From assembly GCA_028023455.1 (NCBI GenBank), contig JAQFVV010012398.1:11335160-11399159 (forward strand): 64,000 nucleotides of DNA, written 5' to 3'. Positions 47,142 through 57,790 of the stretch are shown one piece after another; position 1 is the stretch's first letter; each line of letters begins with the position of its first letter. The stretch is from Epiperipatus broadwayi (taxonomy: Eukaryota > Onychophora > Udeonychophora > Euonychophora > Peripatidae). A program made the position numbers and the translations under genes. The notes under the pieces were generated by a model, which saw only the letters and a list, made by a program, of their open reading frames with translations, did not search any database and had not been told where the DNA came from.

Positions 47142-47648
47142 TTAAGAGAAGAAGAAGAACCTATTATGGAAGAGGTAGTATGGCAGGGTATAAACAGAAA
47201 AGAAAAAAGGGGTGGTGGTATAGGTGTTATATCGAAAAAATATTTAAATATTGTGAAATGTCAAGAGCATTTGTGGTTTGAAATAAGGTTGGGTAGACAA
47301 GAATGGATGGTGGCTGTAGTGTATATCTCCACTGGAGATAGTCAAGCTGTAATGGAGTGGAACAATAGTATATATGAATGCCTAGTTAAGGATATACAGA
47401 GTTTTAAAGAAAAGGGGAAGAGAATAATGGTTATAGGGGATATGAATGGACATATTGAAGAAATTGATGATGTAGATAATAAGAATGGTCACTTTTTGAA
47501 GGAATTTTGTCAAAGAGTAAATTTGAGCATTGGGAATTTATTAAAGGTGTATGAGGGACAATACACATGGTCTAGGAATAATATATTTCACACAATAGAT
47601 TATGTATTGGTAGAGAAAGAGGGAAATAATATTTTTTGTTTTGATTAA

Positions 47649-48263
47649 ATTTACCCTAGAACTTTAGATTTGTTTCATTAAATTTATTAAACAAGTCAAG
47701 TAATCTATCAGTTTTTAAATCAATCAAGTTGGCATATAAAATATTATCGTTGTTTTTTAGGAACTCTAATCTTTGAATTAGAGATTATAACATTGATCTA
47801 AATAGGCATCTTTTAATAATTGATGAGTTTCTGTAAACTGTAAGCAATTGAAATTTCATCATTTTCAATGAGAAATCTGCCATTCAATAAATTGTTTCTG
47901 ATTTTGTTGAATGTTTTAATGCCCTATTTAGTGGTTTATTCATAATTTCAGAAAATAAATGCTGATGAATGAATGCATAGTGAATAGTTTTTGGAATTGT
48001 TCTTTTGTTGTTGATGTTAAATATAGATAACTCATCAGTAGCAATTGACTTTCAGTACATGAAATATAATTTTTAATAAATATTAATTCCTAGCAATTTT
48101 TTCTTTCTCTTATGAATCAGTTGTATAGTAACTGTAAGACTTCATTTCCTGACAAACTATATAGAGAACTAAAAAAATTTATTTAGTCATAAAATGATCT
48201 TGAGGCTTTTCATCAATTCTTAGCACTATATTATTTCTTAGAGAAATTTTTTTGGTATTAACA
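47649..48263. other. Unclassified AT-rich DNA beyond the truncated LINE
   Basis: No reverse transcriptase in any frame. The minus strand has longer open stretches than chance suggests (for example NINNKRTIPKTIHYAFIHQH), but they match nothing I recognise; an old element is possible. Confidence 0.3.
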
Positions 48264-48409
48264 GATACTAGCTTGTCAATAAACATCTCACATCATCATT
48301 TATTATGCTTGCTTATAACTCTTATTAAAACAGGCAAAACTTGATTACTCTGGCTTGCACTGGGGTGGCAATATGTATAGAGAGTTTTGCCTGTTTTGAT
48401 ACTAGCTTG
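48264..48409. mobile_element. Short family B foldback with 13-bp TSD
   Basis: GATACTAGCTTGT at 48264-48276 and 48397-48409 flanks a 120-bp insert whose ends (ATTAAAACAGGCAAAACTTG on one side, GAGAGTTTTGCCTGTTTT on the other) are inverted copies. Its sequence matches the first part of the 49.2- and 53.65-kb copies. The ribozyme part is absent: a truncated, non-coding relic. Confidence 0.75.
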
Positions 48410-49204
48410 TATTATATAGTGATTATCTAATTTATGTTTCCCAATTTAGCAATAAATAATAAAATGTAATAAACGTACAATCCTGTCATCTTCTTTGGAT
48501 GTTATTGAAAAGAGATTTGCTAATCTCATTTATCTCAATAAAATTTTTTTATATGTTTCATATGAAAATAAATGCTTATTTTTCTTGTTATCATGAACTT
48601 TTTCAAATGTTCTTGTGATCTTGAAGGTTTTATAGCTTCTTTTAGTAAAACATTTCGAAAATCATGTGGACTAATATAATATATTATTTGTAAGTGACTG
48701 AATAATGTCAAGATTTCAATATTATATTATTTTCATTTTTTTGATTCAGATATATTATCTGTAAATATATATATATGATTATCTTAATAGAGATAAAATT
48801 GTCAAGAAATATAGCAATTTATACATGATTTCTCTCGCTCTAATCAATTTTTTTTACAGAAGTTTTATTATTAGAATAGCATTCATTACATGGGGTATAC
48901 AATTGTTTTTGTGTAAGACAAACAAAATGCTAATAAAACTAATAAATAAAGTTTTGGTTTTGTTCAGCATCAAATTTATCAAGAAATAATTTGGAAAAAT
49001 ACATCAATATGCAGATAAAAATTAGTAATACTTTTGATTTAATTTATCCATTTTAGAATAATTTTTCTTTATTCATATACTCTATCAATTAATACAGATG
49101 ATTCAATAAATGTAAATAAATATAACAAAAAATATGACAAATATATTGATTGTACAATATTGTACTGACACAAGCCTGTTATCATTTTATTATTAAGAAC
49201 TAGA
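48410..49204. other. AT-rich non-coding DNA
   Basis: Nothing recognised. Confidence 0.4.
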
Positions 49205-49535
49205 AGACAATAAACATCACATGATCACCATTTCTTATGCTTGCTTAACTGTTATTAAAACAGGCAAAACTCTATATATGTCTTGCTATTCAGTGCAAGC
49301 CAGAGTAATCAGTGGATGCCAGAAGGCTTGTGAATAAAATCCCCATCCAGTGCCTACTCATCCAATATCCTCAGACTAGCTTGTGGCATTCGTCAGTGAG
49401 GATCTTAGGATCTAATGCAACCCTCCAGCAGCCACCTTTTATCTATACTTAACTACAAAACTATGAGACTTAAATTGAAAACACTATAATATTTTCAATC
49501 CAAGCTCATTAGCTTATATAGGCATGAACTCAGTT
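49205..49535 (-). mobile_element. Family B retrozyme-like copy, hammerhead lacking GAAA
   Basis: Runs from ACATCACATGATCACCATTT to GAACTCAGTTCC. On the minus strand the ribozyme region keeps the core CTGACGA (49396-49390) and the CTAGTC cleavage block, but seven bases including the GAAA box are missing when compared with the 53.8-kb copy. It cannot fold into an active hammerhead. TSD not determined. Confidence 0.7.
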
Positions 49536-52054
49536 CCTTTTTTGCTTTTTTTTATCCAATTTTTTCAATGTTTTTTTTTTCCACATAATTTATTAATTTT
49601 TATTGGATAATCATTTTTCATTGTCTTTTATCTTACCCAATTTCTTCCTTAAATAACAACTCTGAACATAAATTTCCCTAATTATTCTATTATTAACAAT
49701 ATTTATCTTATGTGTATATTCTATATCTGATTTCCAATTACTTAATAACCCAATAAAAGTAAAATAAAAAGAAGAATAGTGACATTTTTTGTGGAAGAAT
49801 CTGGTAAGATGAATGGAGAGGAAGAAAAAAGAAATGATAACATTAGTAGTTATATTAATTAATTAATTAATTATTATTTTGGTACTTGCTTATTAATCTC
49901 TAGACTTGGTGCACCTTTTCACATTCATATTGATCTGCCGATAACTTTCTAATCTTGTGATCTGACCAATATAACGTGTACATGGAACTAGTATATGATA
50001 TTTTTGCAAGATTTACAAAAGTTATCAGCAGATTGAATACTTATGTGAAAAGGTGTAGCATGTCTAGTACGTGCTCCATGTTGCAGGACTAATATGAAAA
50101 ACAACTTTCACACAAAACATACAAAATATTTCAGTGATCATATATATACATGTGTATATATTGTTGCCATAAAGTTATAATCCTAAAGCATTTTAAAAAA
50201 ATAATGTATATAAAAAAAATAATTTTATTGTGAATTTAATTTTGTTACGAAATTTAATGTTTTGTATGAGTAAGGGGGGATTCAAGTCAGCAAAGAAAAT
50301 TTTGCTAATTAATTAAAATCAACTGATGTTCAAAAGAATGTATGAATTAAAATGTAATTTTCGAATTTATATTTTAGTATATCCTTGTCATTACAATAAA
50401 ATGTGACAAAAATGTGTAATTACTATGGGGAGATTAGATAAAACCAAAAGTATTCGGAATTTTAAAAAATGCAATTAGTAAAATTTTAAAATTAAAGTAA
50501 ATCAAGATTACAATGAGTAAGATTTATTTTAGATAGTAAAGAAAAGAATTTTATTTAAGTTTTAAAATTAATTCATTTGGAGAACTTCTGCATGCCTTTG
50601 TTTTGAGAAGGATATGTATAGGAGCAGGGAAGAAAGAGTTTTAGTTTTTGTCATGTCCCTGCGTATATTGATGATCCAAGTTGCTGACATAACATGCTGT
50701 TGCCATCAAGAGGAATTCCCCAGTATTTAATGCCACTGAGTGACCAGCCAGCCATTAGCCAATAACACTACACCATAAGACCAATGAACTATACTGTGAG
50801 GTTCAGCTTAGTGTTTCTCCTTTGTGAAGGTCTGTTAAAATAGAGATTTATTTTAACTTTATAAATTTCAATTTACCGGTAAAACAGTTAAAACCTCTTT
50901 AATATTCTGTTTTCTTTACTTGGGGTAATTATTTATTAATCATCTTTAAAATATGCTTTCTTATTGTATTATTTAAACTATTTTTACCATATTAAAATTT
51001 TTCTTATGGTATTAATTTGATTTTAATGAAGATCAACTTGTAATATACTCAATCCTTTTTAAACCTGTTACACTTATTGTTTGAGAATCAGATGGAGGTA
51101 AATTTAGTAAATATATCTCAATGACTAAATATTTTGATGTATTTAAAAGTCAGCTCAGTAATTCTATCAAAACAAGTATTTATATCCATCCTCTCATCAT
51201 TTCTAATTTGTTTTATTTTATTCTGTTTGTTAATTCAAAATTAGCTATTTTGAAATTTGTTCTTTAAACTCTATTATTTCAATTACATATTCTAGCCATT
51301 AACGCTATCACAGATAGTTTATAAATAACTTTCAATTTAAAAATTAAAATCGAGCATTAGAAATTAAAAGTTAAAACTTTATTTGAAAGGGACAATTATA
51401 TATGTATACTGCAGATACGCTTTTAATTCCAGAAAACTTGCATTATAATTTTTGAAATATATTGTACTGATGTAGATCGTTACATATTTCTAATAGTTAA
51501 TAAGAGGAATTTTATTTAAAGAAAATTTTAGAAAAGTGTTATTTTTAAAAGTTAGTTTAAATTTCAGAGTTTGCGAAAAGGAAAGGAACAAAAGAAAGGG
51601 GAGAGGAAAAGATTTCGGTAATAAATAAAAATTAAAGAAAAAAAACAATTAGCATTGTTAGTTTTAAATTAATAAATTAAACCCCTCATTTTGTCTTGTA
51701 ATAGGGAATGTGTGTGTCTATAAAAATTAATTAAAAGAAAGGAATTTTTAATGATAAAATGGAACGCTAATGCAATGTAGATAAAAGAACTGAAAACTTA
51801 AAATCAAAACAATGGAAATAATTAAAAACAAGAGGACTAAGACTACTATTTGATTGAAATAAAATAACCTATGGAAGGACTAGAATGAAGTTTGAACTCT
51901 TAAATAAAAGGAAGGAAGGCCCTTTAGGATTGAATCAGATTGCTCGATCGATCCTCAGATAAGAAATGCTAGCTATAAAAAAAGATTTTGTATCGTTTAT
52001 TGTTCAATAAGGCATTCATAAAATAAAAATCTTTAAAAGTTATTAATTATTCAG
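49536..52054. other. Non-coding DNA with one GC-richer island
   Basis: Mostly AT-rich. The island at about 50600-50850 reads, on the minus strand, GTGTAGTGTTATTGGCTAAT, which faintly resembles a tRNA-like SINE head; it is not strong enough to call. An inverted pair of CACCTTTTCACA-type segments lies near 49910 and 50050 (ACACCTTTTCACAT). Confidence 0.3.
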
Positions 52055-52292
52055 AATGAACCTCCCATCATCTAGAATGCGCTGGTAAACCCATCGGATT
52101 GTGCGGCTGGCCTGAAGCTCTCTGCAATAACATCAGCAGTCAGTTTGAGGGAGAAACCATGTCCGTGTAGAACTGGAAAGCATCAGAATGTCCATGTTAA
52201 AATCCGTAAGTAAATTCCTATACATCCCAACCGGTTGGAATCAGGAGAGTCAGCAGAAGCTACGTTGCCTTATCCGCATGTTCAAATCCTAG
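52055..52292 (+). other. Two candidate non-coding exons (52055-52205 and 52245-52292)
   Basis: A GC-richer block is bounded by acceptor- and donor-like sites. TTAATTATTCAG precedes 52055 and a perfect GTAAGT donor follows 52205. TTGGAATCAG precedes 52245 and GTAAAC follows 52292. All three frames of the first segment contain stops, so it would be a 5' UTR or long non-coding RNA exon. A 39-base intron between them is too short, so they are alternatives or one is false. An old element is the other explanation. Confidence 0.3.
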
Positions 52293-53650
52293 GTAAACAT
52301 TCATTTTGTCTTCAAATATTAACAATTCAAGAATTATGATTTAAATTTAACCAAATATAGAACTATTAATGATCTATCTACATGTATTAACTTAGCTTTT
52401 GTAATAACACTTTTAAATCAAAGACCTTATTAGTTATGTGTGTGCATTATATAATATGTTTTTATTTTATTATTACATGTTTGTAATTTGAACATATTAA
52501 ATGTATACTCTTACTATAATGTGTAAACATGTTTATTATAAGGCAAGAACGAGCATTCAAGGAAAGCTGGAAATAAATATTTTTAATTATTGTTAAGTAA
52601 GGCTGAAAGTAAGGGAGGAATTTATGCTAAAGAATTAATAACGTATGTGTGTTCTATTGGTCAAATATTTGTGACATAAATATTAGGAATAGATATTCGT
52701 AGTATAGGTGGAGAATTGAGAATAGCTAAAGTCCAATGAGCTAGCTGGGAGGTCAGTTACTAAATTCATTACTAAATTCATAGATGCTTGAGCAAGCACG
52801 TTAGTTACTCCTGTAATTAACTGGCACCTAAAGGTTTTTTCCCTTAAAATAAATAAAGTGCTTGGATAACCAGTGTTATAATTTAGTAGCAGAGAATTAA
52901 TATTATTCGTAGCTTGCTACCAGTGACATTATTATCTACCTGAAAGATCAGCAGCCTTCAAAGATAGTACATAAAAACTAAATGAAAGGGATCGAATGAA
53001 TAAATCTAAAAGTAAATAGATGTTTTCATCTCTTTGTTGACAAATAAAAGAAGGTGCGCGGTACAATATGTATACTGCAAAATACACTATTTTCAATTTT
53101 CTAAAACTTATGTTATAAATAATGAAATATATGATGTGATAGTTTATTTTATAAAACTTTTAATACAATTTCGTTCAATATATTATGGTTGTAGGCTCTC
53201 AAAACAATATTTCCTTATATATGTAAGACCTATGGGACAGATTTCCAATTGAGCAGGGAATAATTTTATCAGCAGAAGTTTTTTAAATATGTAACTGCTT
53301 AGACATTCCCATATTGTAATCTTATGACATGACTGTTTACGTTTTATTTTATATATATATTTAAATTTAAAGTCAATTATTCATTATTTTATATAAATTG
53401 GTATTACTAGGTTGTTAAACTTTGTGTTTATTGTATGCCGTTCCTTCAGCAGTTGCACTTTTCTGCTTTGGAGAAAATTAATTTGCTGGGTCCATTTTGA
53501 ATATGATCCATGCAAATGCTGGAATATTCATTCTTCTTACTCCAGACCATTAGCACCTTCGTTTTGTATCACTATTGATGAGATTTATGAATGATTATGG
53601 GAAGTTGCTCATTTCTTTCTACCATGAAGCATTTATTTCATAAAGAGCCA
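52293..53650. other. AT-rich non-coding DNA
   Basis: Includes a possible acceptor (TGCCGTTCCTTCAG) at about 53440 followed by a short open frame (QLHFSALEKINLLGPF, then stop). It is too weak to annotate as an exon. Confidence 0.3.
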
Positions 53651-53975
53651 ATAAAAATCACATGATCACCATTTCTTATGCTTGCTCATAACTGTTATTA
53701 AAACAGGCAAAACTTTCTATACGTATTGCCACTCAGTGCAAGCCAGAGTAATCAATGGATGCCAGAAGGCTTGTACATAGAATTTCTATTTAATGCCTAC
53801 TCATCCAATATCCCCAGACTAGTTTCTGGCTTGTGGCCTTCGTCAATGAAGAGCCTTGGATCTGGGAGCACTGCCCAGATCTTAGGATCTAATGCAACCC
53901 TCCAGTAGCCACCTTTTATCTCTACTTAACTACAAAACTATGAGTCTTAAATTTAAAACACTAAAATATTTTAAG
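53651..53975 (-). mobile_element. Family B retrozyme-like copy with degenerate hammerhead
   Basis: Longest family B copy. On the minus strand the ribozyme region (about 53860-53810) reads TTGACGA (core with C3 changed), a GGC-CACAA-GCC stem-loop, GAAA, ACTAGT as a loopless self-complementary helix III, and C17 at 53817. Helix I is drawn with the GGGGATATT strand. The design is that of family A, but the core mutation and an A-A mismatch at the base of stem II make activity unlikely. Confidence 0.75.
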
Positions 53976-54289
53976 ATTAAATTTTAAAAGAACAAAAATA
54001 TATATGAAATTATATTATAATTAGATCGTGTATAAATAAATTTATAATAAAATAGTTAAAGTGAAACAAATAAATTATTAAAGAATTTTGTAATAAAAAC
54101 TTGTGTATTTATTTTTAGGTATTGCGAATTGAATCACTTTAAAAGATATAGTCTATTTAATGCAATGCACGGGTCTTTACCTGTTTGTCACTTTTCAAAG
54201 TAGTCTGTCTGGAATACTTGCAAAGTGATACATTTTAACACCTCCTTCATTTCCCTAGTTCTAAGTCCTCAAAAAAATATTGAGATTTT
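53976..54289. other. AT-rich non-coding DNA
   Basis: May hold the terminal part of the mariner remnant that follows; no inverted repeat found. Confidence 0.35.
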
Positions 54290-54780
54290 TTTTTCATTTG
54301 AGAGATTAAAAAAAAATTGCATGAAGCAAAATTATGTGAATATGGCTGCTAAGCTGGGTCATGTGGAATATAATTAAAAAGTGTTTTATACTCAAGGATT
54401 TGAGAGATGACACTTTGTTGGGGTGAAGCTTGCTCACCTTTCTTTGCCACAAAATGAGATGTTTATAGTTTTGTCACATCACAAATGTTTCAGAACTTGC
54501 AGATAAAATGCTTGACCATTATGAACTAAATTTGAGAAAAAAATGTCATTTGCATAAAAAAAAAAGTCAGCATTGTTTTGACTTTGGACTTTTCTTGCAA
54601 TGCTTTTTATGGATGTGGTAAATTTAAGATTTCAATTAAATCACTCATAAACTTGTTTTTTACGAAACATTCCAACATTTTTCCTTGCCATGTTCTCTAA
54701 ATGAAAATAGAATTTTACATTGTTCGAACATTTCAGCCATTATCAAAAAATTGACAAATACATGAAACACTCTTTATAAA
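54290..54780 (-). pseudogene. mariner-type transposase remnant
   Basis: Minus-strand frames give KSKVKTMLTFFF and LVHNGQAFYLQVLKHL (near 54600-54480), then LHPNKVSSLKSLSIKHFL (near 54430-54380) and QPYSHNFASCNFF (near 54340-54300). These fit the mariner blocks around KxMLTVFFD, the YYLQVLRRL region, HDNAPAHTSxxxxxFL and PPYSPDLAPCDFFLF. The catalytic aspartates are replaced (HPNKV for HDNAP, N for D in CDFF) or lost, and stops are frequent. An old dead copy; inverted ends not found. Confidence 0.6.
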
Positions 54781-56267
54781 AAATTTTACTACATAGTCCC
54801 AACGATTTTACATAGCAATGTCATTTGGCAGATTGACATAGAAGGGTTCCTGCAAGAAATATAAAACAGCAAATATACTACAACAGATGTTCAAATCAGA
54901 GAATGACTCTGGTTATTTTGAGTTCGTCCCTCCCTGTATTCCATATTTATAAAATTGTTTAAAATTATGTGTATAATTAAAGGGTTTATTAAAATATAAT
55001 TGTATTATGTATAACATATTTAAATATATGTAATTATATATTTAAAGGTATTATGAGGTCATATATTTTTGTATATTATATTTAGGTCTCGAATTTATAA
55101 GGAAATATTAAAGAATAAATAATTATAAAAAATATAGAAAATTGTATTATATGAATATATATAATCAATGCTTAAAGGATCAAGAAGTTATAATGCCATA
55201 CAGTCTTTCAATTATTTGAGTCAAATGCTTTGACAAAATCAATAAGAGCAATATATAAATCATTATTTTGTTTCTGACATCTTCCTTGGATTTTCTAAGT
55301 AATAAAAACCTGTAATATTTCTTTATTCTCTGAGACTACATTGAATCAAATGACAAATTCAGTTGTGACTGGAAGCAGCTTATTCAACAAAATCTTTGAA
55401 AGTATCTTTGTTGTAATGGATAATAATAAACTTCTACAATAATTTCTGTAATATTGTCTAGATATTATTAATATCAATATTTTATATTAAATCTTGAACA
55501 CTATAAATTTCCATGGAAGATAATATTTTCTTATAACCCAATCATAGCACTTATAGCTTCAATATTCTTTAGCTGAAGTAAACTTTCCATTGATCTTATA
55601 CACTTTTATGAATAAGACAATAAGTGAAGACAATGTATTGAATTATCATTTTACATGCAGAATGTTTATAAACATAGTTTTCATGTGGTAATGGGTGTAA
55701 TCATATGTGTTTTACATATATACATCTCATTCATTATTCATTAATATTACCCTCACCAATAAAAAAAAAAACCTTGATACTATTTTAGCATTTTCTATAT
55801 AAATCAATTTATGAACTGCAATCCATTTACATACACTGTGTGATGTTTCTAAGTTTCTTTATATAACATTTTGTAATGCTATCTTTTAGCTTTGGTGGGG
55901 GGGGGGGATTTTTTTCTCCAAGTCTTAGCCAATTTTTCTAATTATAGATCTCTATTGTAATCATTCTTTAGCATATCTTTAATATAATTTTTACAACTTT
56001 ACTGTTGTCTGCTTTTTTCATGAAAACCATACTAAAATTTTTCTTAATATGTTTTTAGGATTTGTTCATTTCCCATGTTCAAGCCATTGGAATTATAATA
56101 TTTGTTTCAACATTTACTACATCCAGCAAGTTTTATATACATCTAATGCTCTCTTAAACTTGCTGTCATATTATCACAATCTTACAAAACATTTTTCAAT
56201 GAAACTTTTACAGTGCTCTTATATTTTTTTGCAAAATTTGTGTATGTATGTGTTTTTTTTTTTTCAG
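54781..56267. other. AT-rich, intron-like DNA
   Basis: Poly(G) run near 55897-55907. It ends in a long T tract that is the acceptor of the following exon. No element recognised. Confidence 0.4.
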
Positions 56268-56348
56268 ATGTCTCAACCCGAAGTTTCATCTAAAGATAAA
56301 GATATGGAAGCTGGCCCCTCAACATCTCTTCAGCAAGAAATTAACGAA
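56268..56348 (+). CDS. Host-gene exon, 27 codons, possible N-terminus
   Basis: A T13-CAG acceptor (to 56267) is followed by 81 bases open in frame and a GTAAAT donor at 56349. The peptide starts MSQPEVSSKDKDMEAGPSTS and ends LQQEINE: hydrophilic, Ser/Glu/Lys-rich and unlike local chance ORFs. The exon is a whole number of codons. The ATG sits exactly at the acceptor, so it may be the start codon with the 5' UTR on an earlier exon, or an internal Met. Product not recognised; the sequence looks like a disordered N-terminal region. The longer open frame that extends through both splice sites is an artefact of the introns. Confidence 0.6.
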
Positions 56349-57389
56349 GTAAATATCTTAGTCTATTCTTTTAAAAAATATAATAGAAAAAATAAATTGC
56401 TTATTTCTAAGATGGCTTTTACCAATAATATAGAACTTCTCAAAAAAAGTTTTGAATTTTTGTAAGGTATGTAGAAATATTGAAGTTATGGAATTAATCA
56501 TAATATTAGACACATTATCTTGAAAGACATTATTATCTAATGTTTTCAAAACAAAATATTACATAACTTTTCAAATGTTTGATCAGCATTGAACAAAAGT
56601 AGAATACTGTTTTAGTCTAGATTCTTTAATTAATGGATATTAGTTGACAGTGCAAATAGATTTCAAAAGTAGTTTTAAGATTTATTAATCTATTACTAAT
56701 TGAATGCCCTATATCTAATTTGATTTCTTTTTATTATATTATGCCTTTAAAGTTAAGGTATTGGACATTCTAAATAATCTGTTTGGAATCTAAGCAATTT
56801 GATTACACAATTATGAGTAGAAGTTAATAAATCATTTATTTCTTCTAGTTGTTTTAGTAAGTTGTTTTTTTTTTCCCAATCAGATATCTGATTAAAAAAA
56901 ATATATAGTTTTAAGTAATTAATTCATTTGCTTTGCAATTCCTATAGCATATTATAGGACTCCAGTTTAAGTATTCAATTATTAGATATTACGTTAAGAT
57001 TTTGCTCACTATACAGTTTATTCTTGCTAGCAAATTTTTTTATGCATTATGTAGTTTATCAAACCAGTGACACTTTATGACTGTTATATTCCTGATCTAG
57101 TATAATATTCTGTAACATTTCAGTATTGATAATGAAACTATTAATTATTAGAAATATAAAGTGTGATGCCATTTACTAGAAGGAATGATGGAGAAGAGAG
57201 GAATTCAATTGAGATTAAAATTTCACTTTAGAGGTTTGTGAATATTTTTGGTTTTTATTAATATTAGATAAAGAATGTTAGAATGGCATTATTTTATTAT
57301 CCTTGAACTCAATCACTTTGTCAGCTAATATTTTTTTATTAGTATTTTTTAAACATCTGCTAGTAACTCTTTTAGAAAAAAAAAGGTAG
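56349..57389. other. Intron-like AT-rich DNA
   Basis: Follows the splice donor at 56349. Nothing else recognised. Confidence 0.4.
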
Positions 57390-57790
57390 TGATAATATGT
57401 TGGACTATTTCCATCATCTATCAGTAAATGTTGAATGTATAGAAAATGTTAAACTTTTCAAATACAAACAACTTATAATAATGACACAATATGTTGAGTA
57501 GTATTATTCTCCATTCTTCTTCAGGTGTTGCTGACCTGACTAATGACAGTATTAGCATAGTAGCCCGAACTTGTACCTTTAGTTTCTTTCTCAAATAGCG
57601 AATTTAAGACAAATGCTCTAACCAACTAAGCTATTATATCAAAGACAACAGATAGTAGAAATATTATTTATTTATATATGAAGGTTGATTGAAAACTTCT
57701 TGAGTCCTTCAATTTTTTTTTAAATTTTTTCTAAGAGCAAGGCTATACATTGTGTATTGCCATATTGGGTTGACCTATAGGATTATTTGG
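57390..57790 (-). repeat. Penelope-like element terminal repeat, copy 1 (3' end)
   Basis: Direct copy of 60040-60490 and inverted copy of the end of the fragment at 61080-61570. It contains the tail of the ORF (NNPIGQPNMAIHNV), a tRNA-like segment (57560-57650, minus strand) and the shared end block TTTGTATTTGAAAAGTTT. Confidence 0.8.
57560..57650 (-). other. tRNA-like segment in PLE terminal repeat, copy 1
   Basis: The minus strand reads TAGCTTAGTTGGTTAGAGCA (A-box-like), with a distant AGGTACAAGTTCGGGC (B-box-like). Same segment as at 61285-61370. Confidence 0.6.

Larger units (their letters stand above)
42980..47648 (+). mobile_element. CR1-like LINE, 5' part, interrupted by a 2.2-kb insertion
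   Basis: 5' UTR with tandem monomers (43197-43613), ORF1 with PHD finger and SGNH esterase, and ORF2 beginning with an AP-type endonuclease. The element stops near 47648 inside or just after the endonuclease: no reverse transcriptase follows. LINE copies are usually truncated at the 5' end, so keeping the 5' end and losing the 3' end implies a later deletion or rearrangement. ORF2 is split by a TTAA-flanked element (44965-47141). Confidence 0.8.
44706..47648 (+). pseudogene. LINE ORF2 endonuclease domain, split by insertion
   Basis: The left half (to 44963) reads VKIGFLNMQGGRKPEKW and LEVLAVVETQ: the start of an APE-type endonuclease (N in the first block, E of the VVET block). The right half (from 47142) reads LREEEEPIMEEV, RGGGIGVI, WFEIRLGRQEWMVAVVYIST, VIGDMNGHI (the GDxN block), LLKVYEGQYTWSR and HTIDYVLV (the terminal D/H-type block). 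Together they form an almost complete nuclease of the exonuclease-endonuclease-phosphatase fold. The halves are not in the same frame. The reading stops at 47646-47648, before any reverse transcriptase. Confidence 0.85.

Noticed and set aside
48000-48060. Minus-strand CTGATGAG in the 47.65-48.26-kb region
   Set aside because: No complementary stem II and no GAAA in range.
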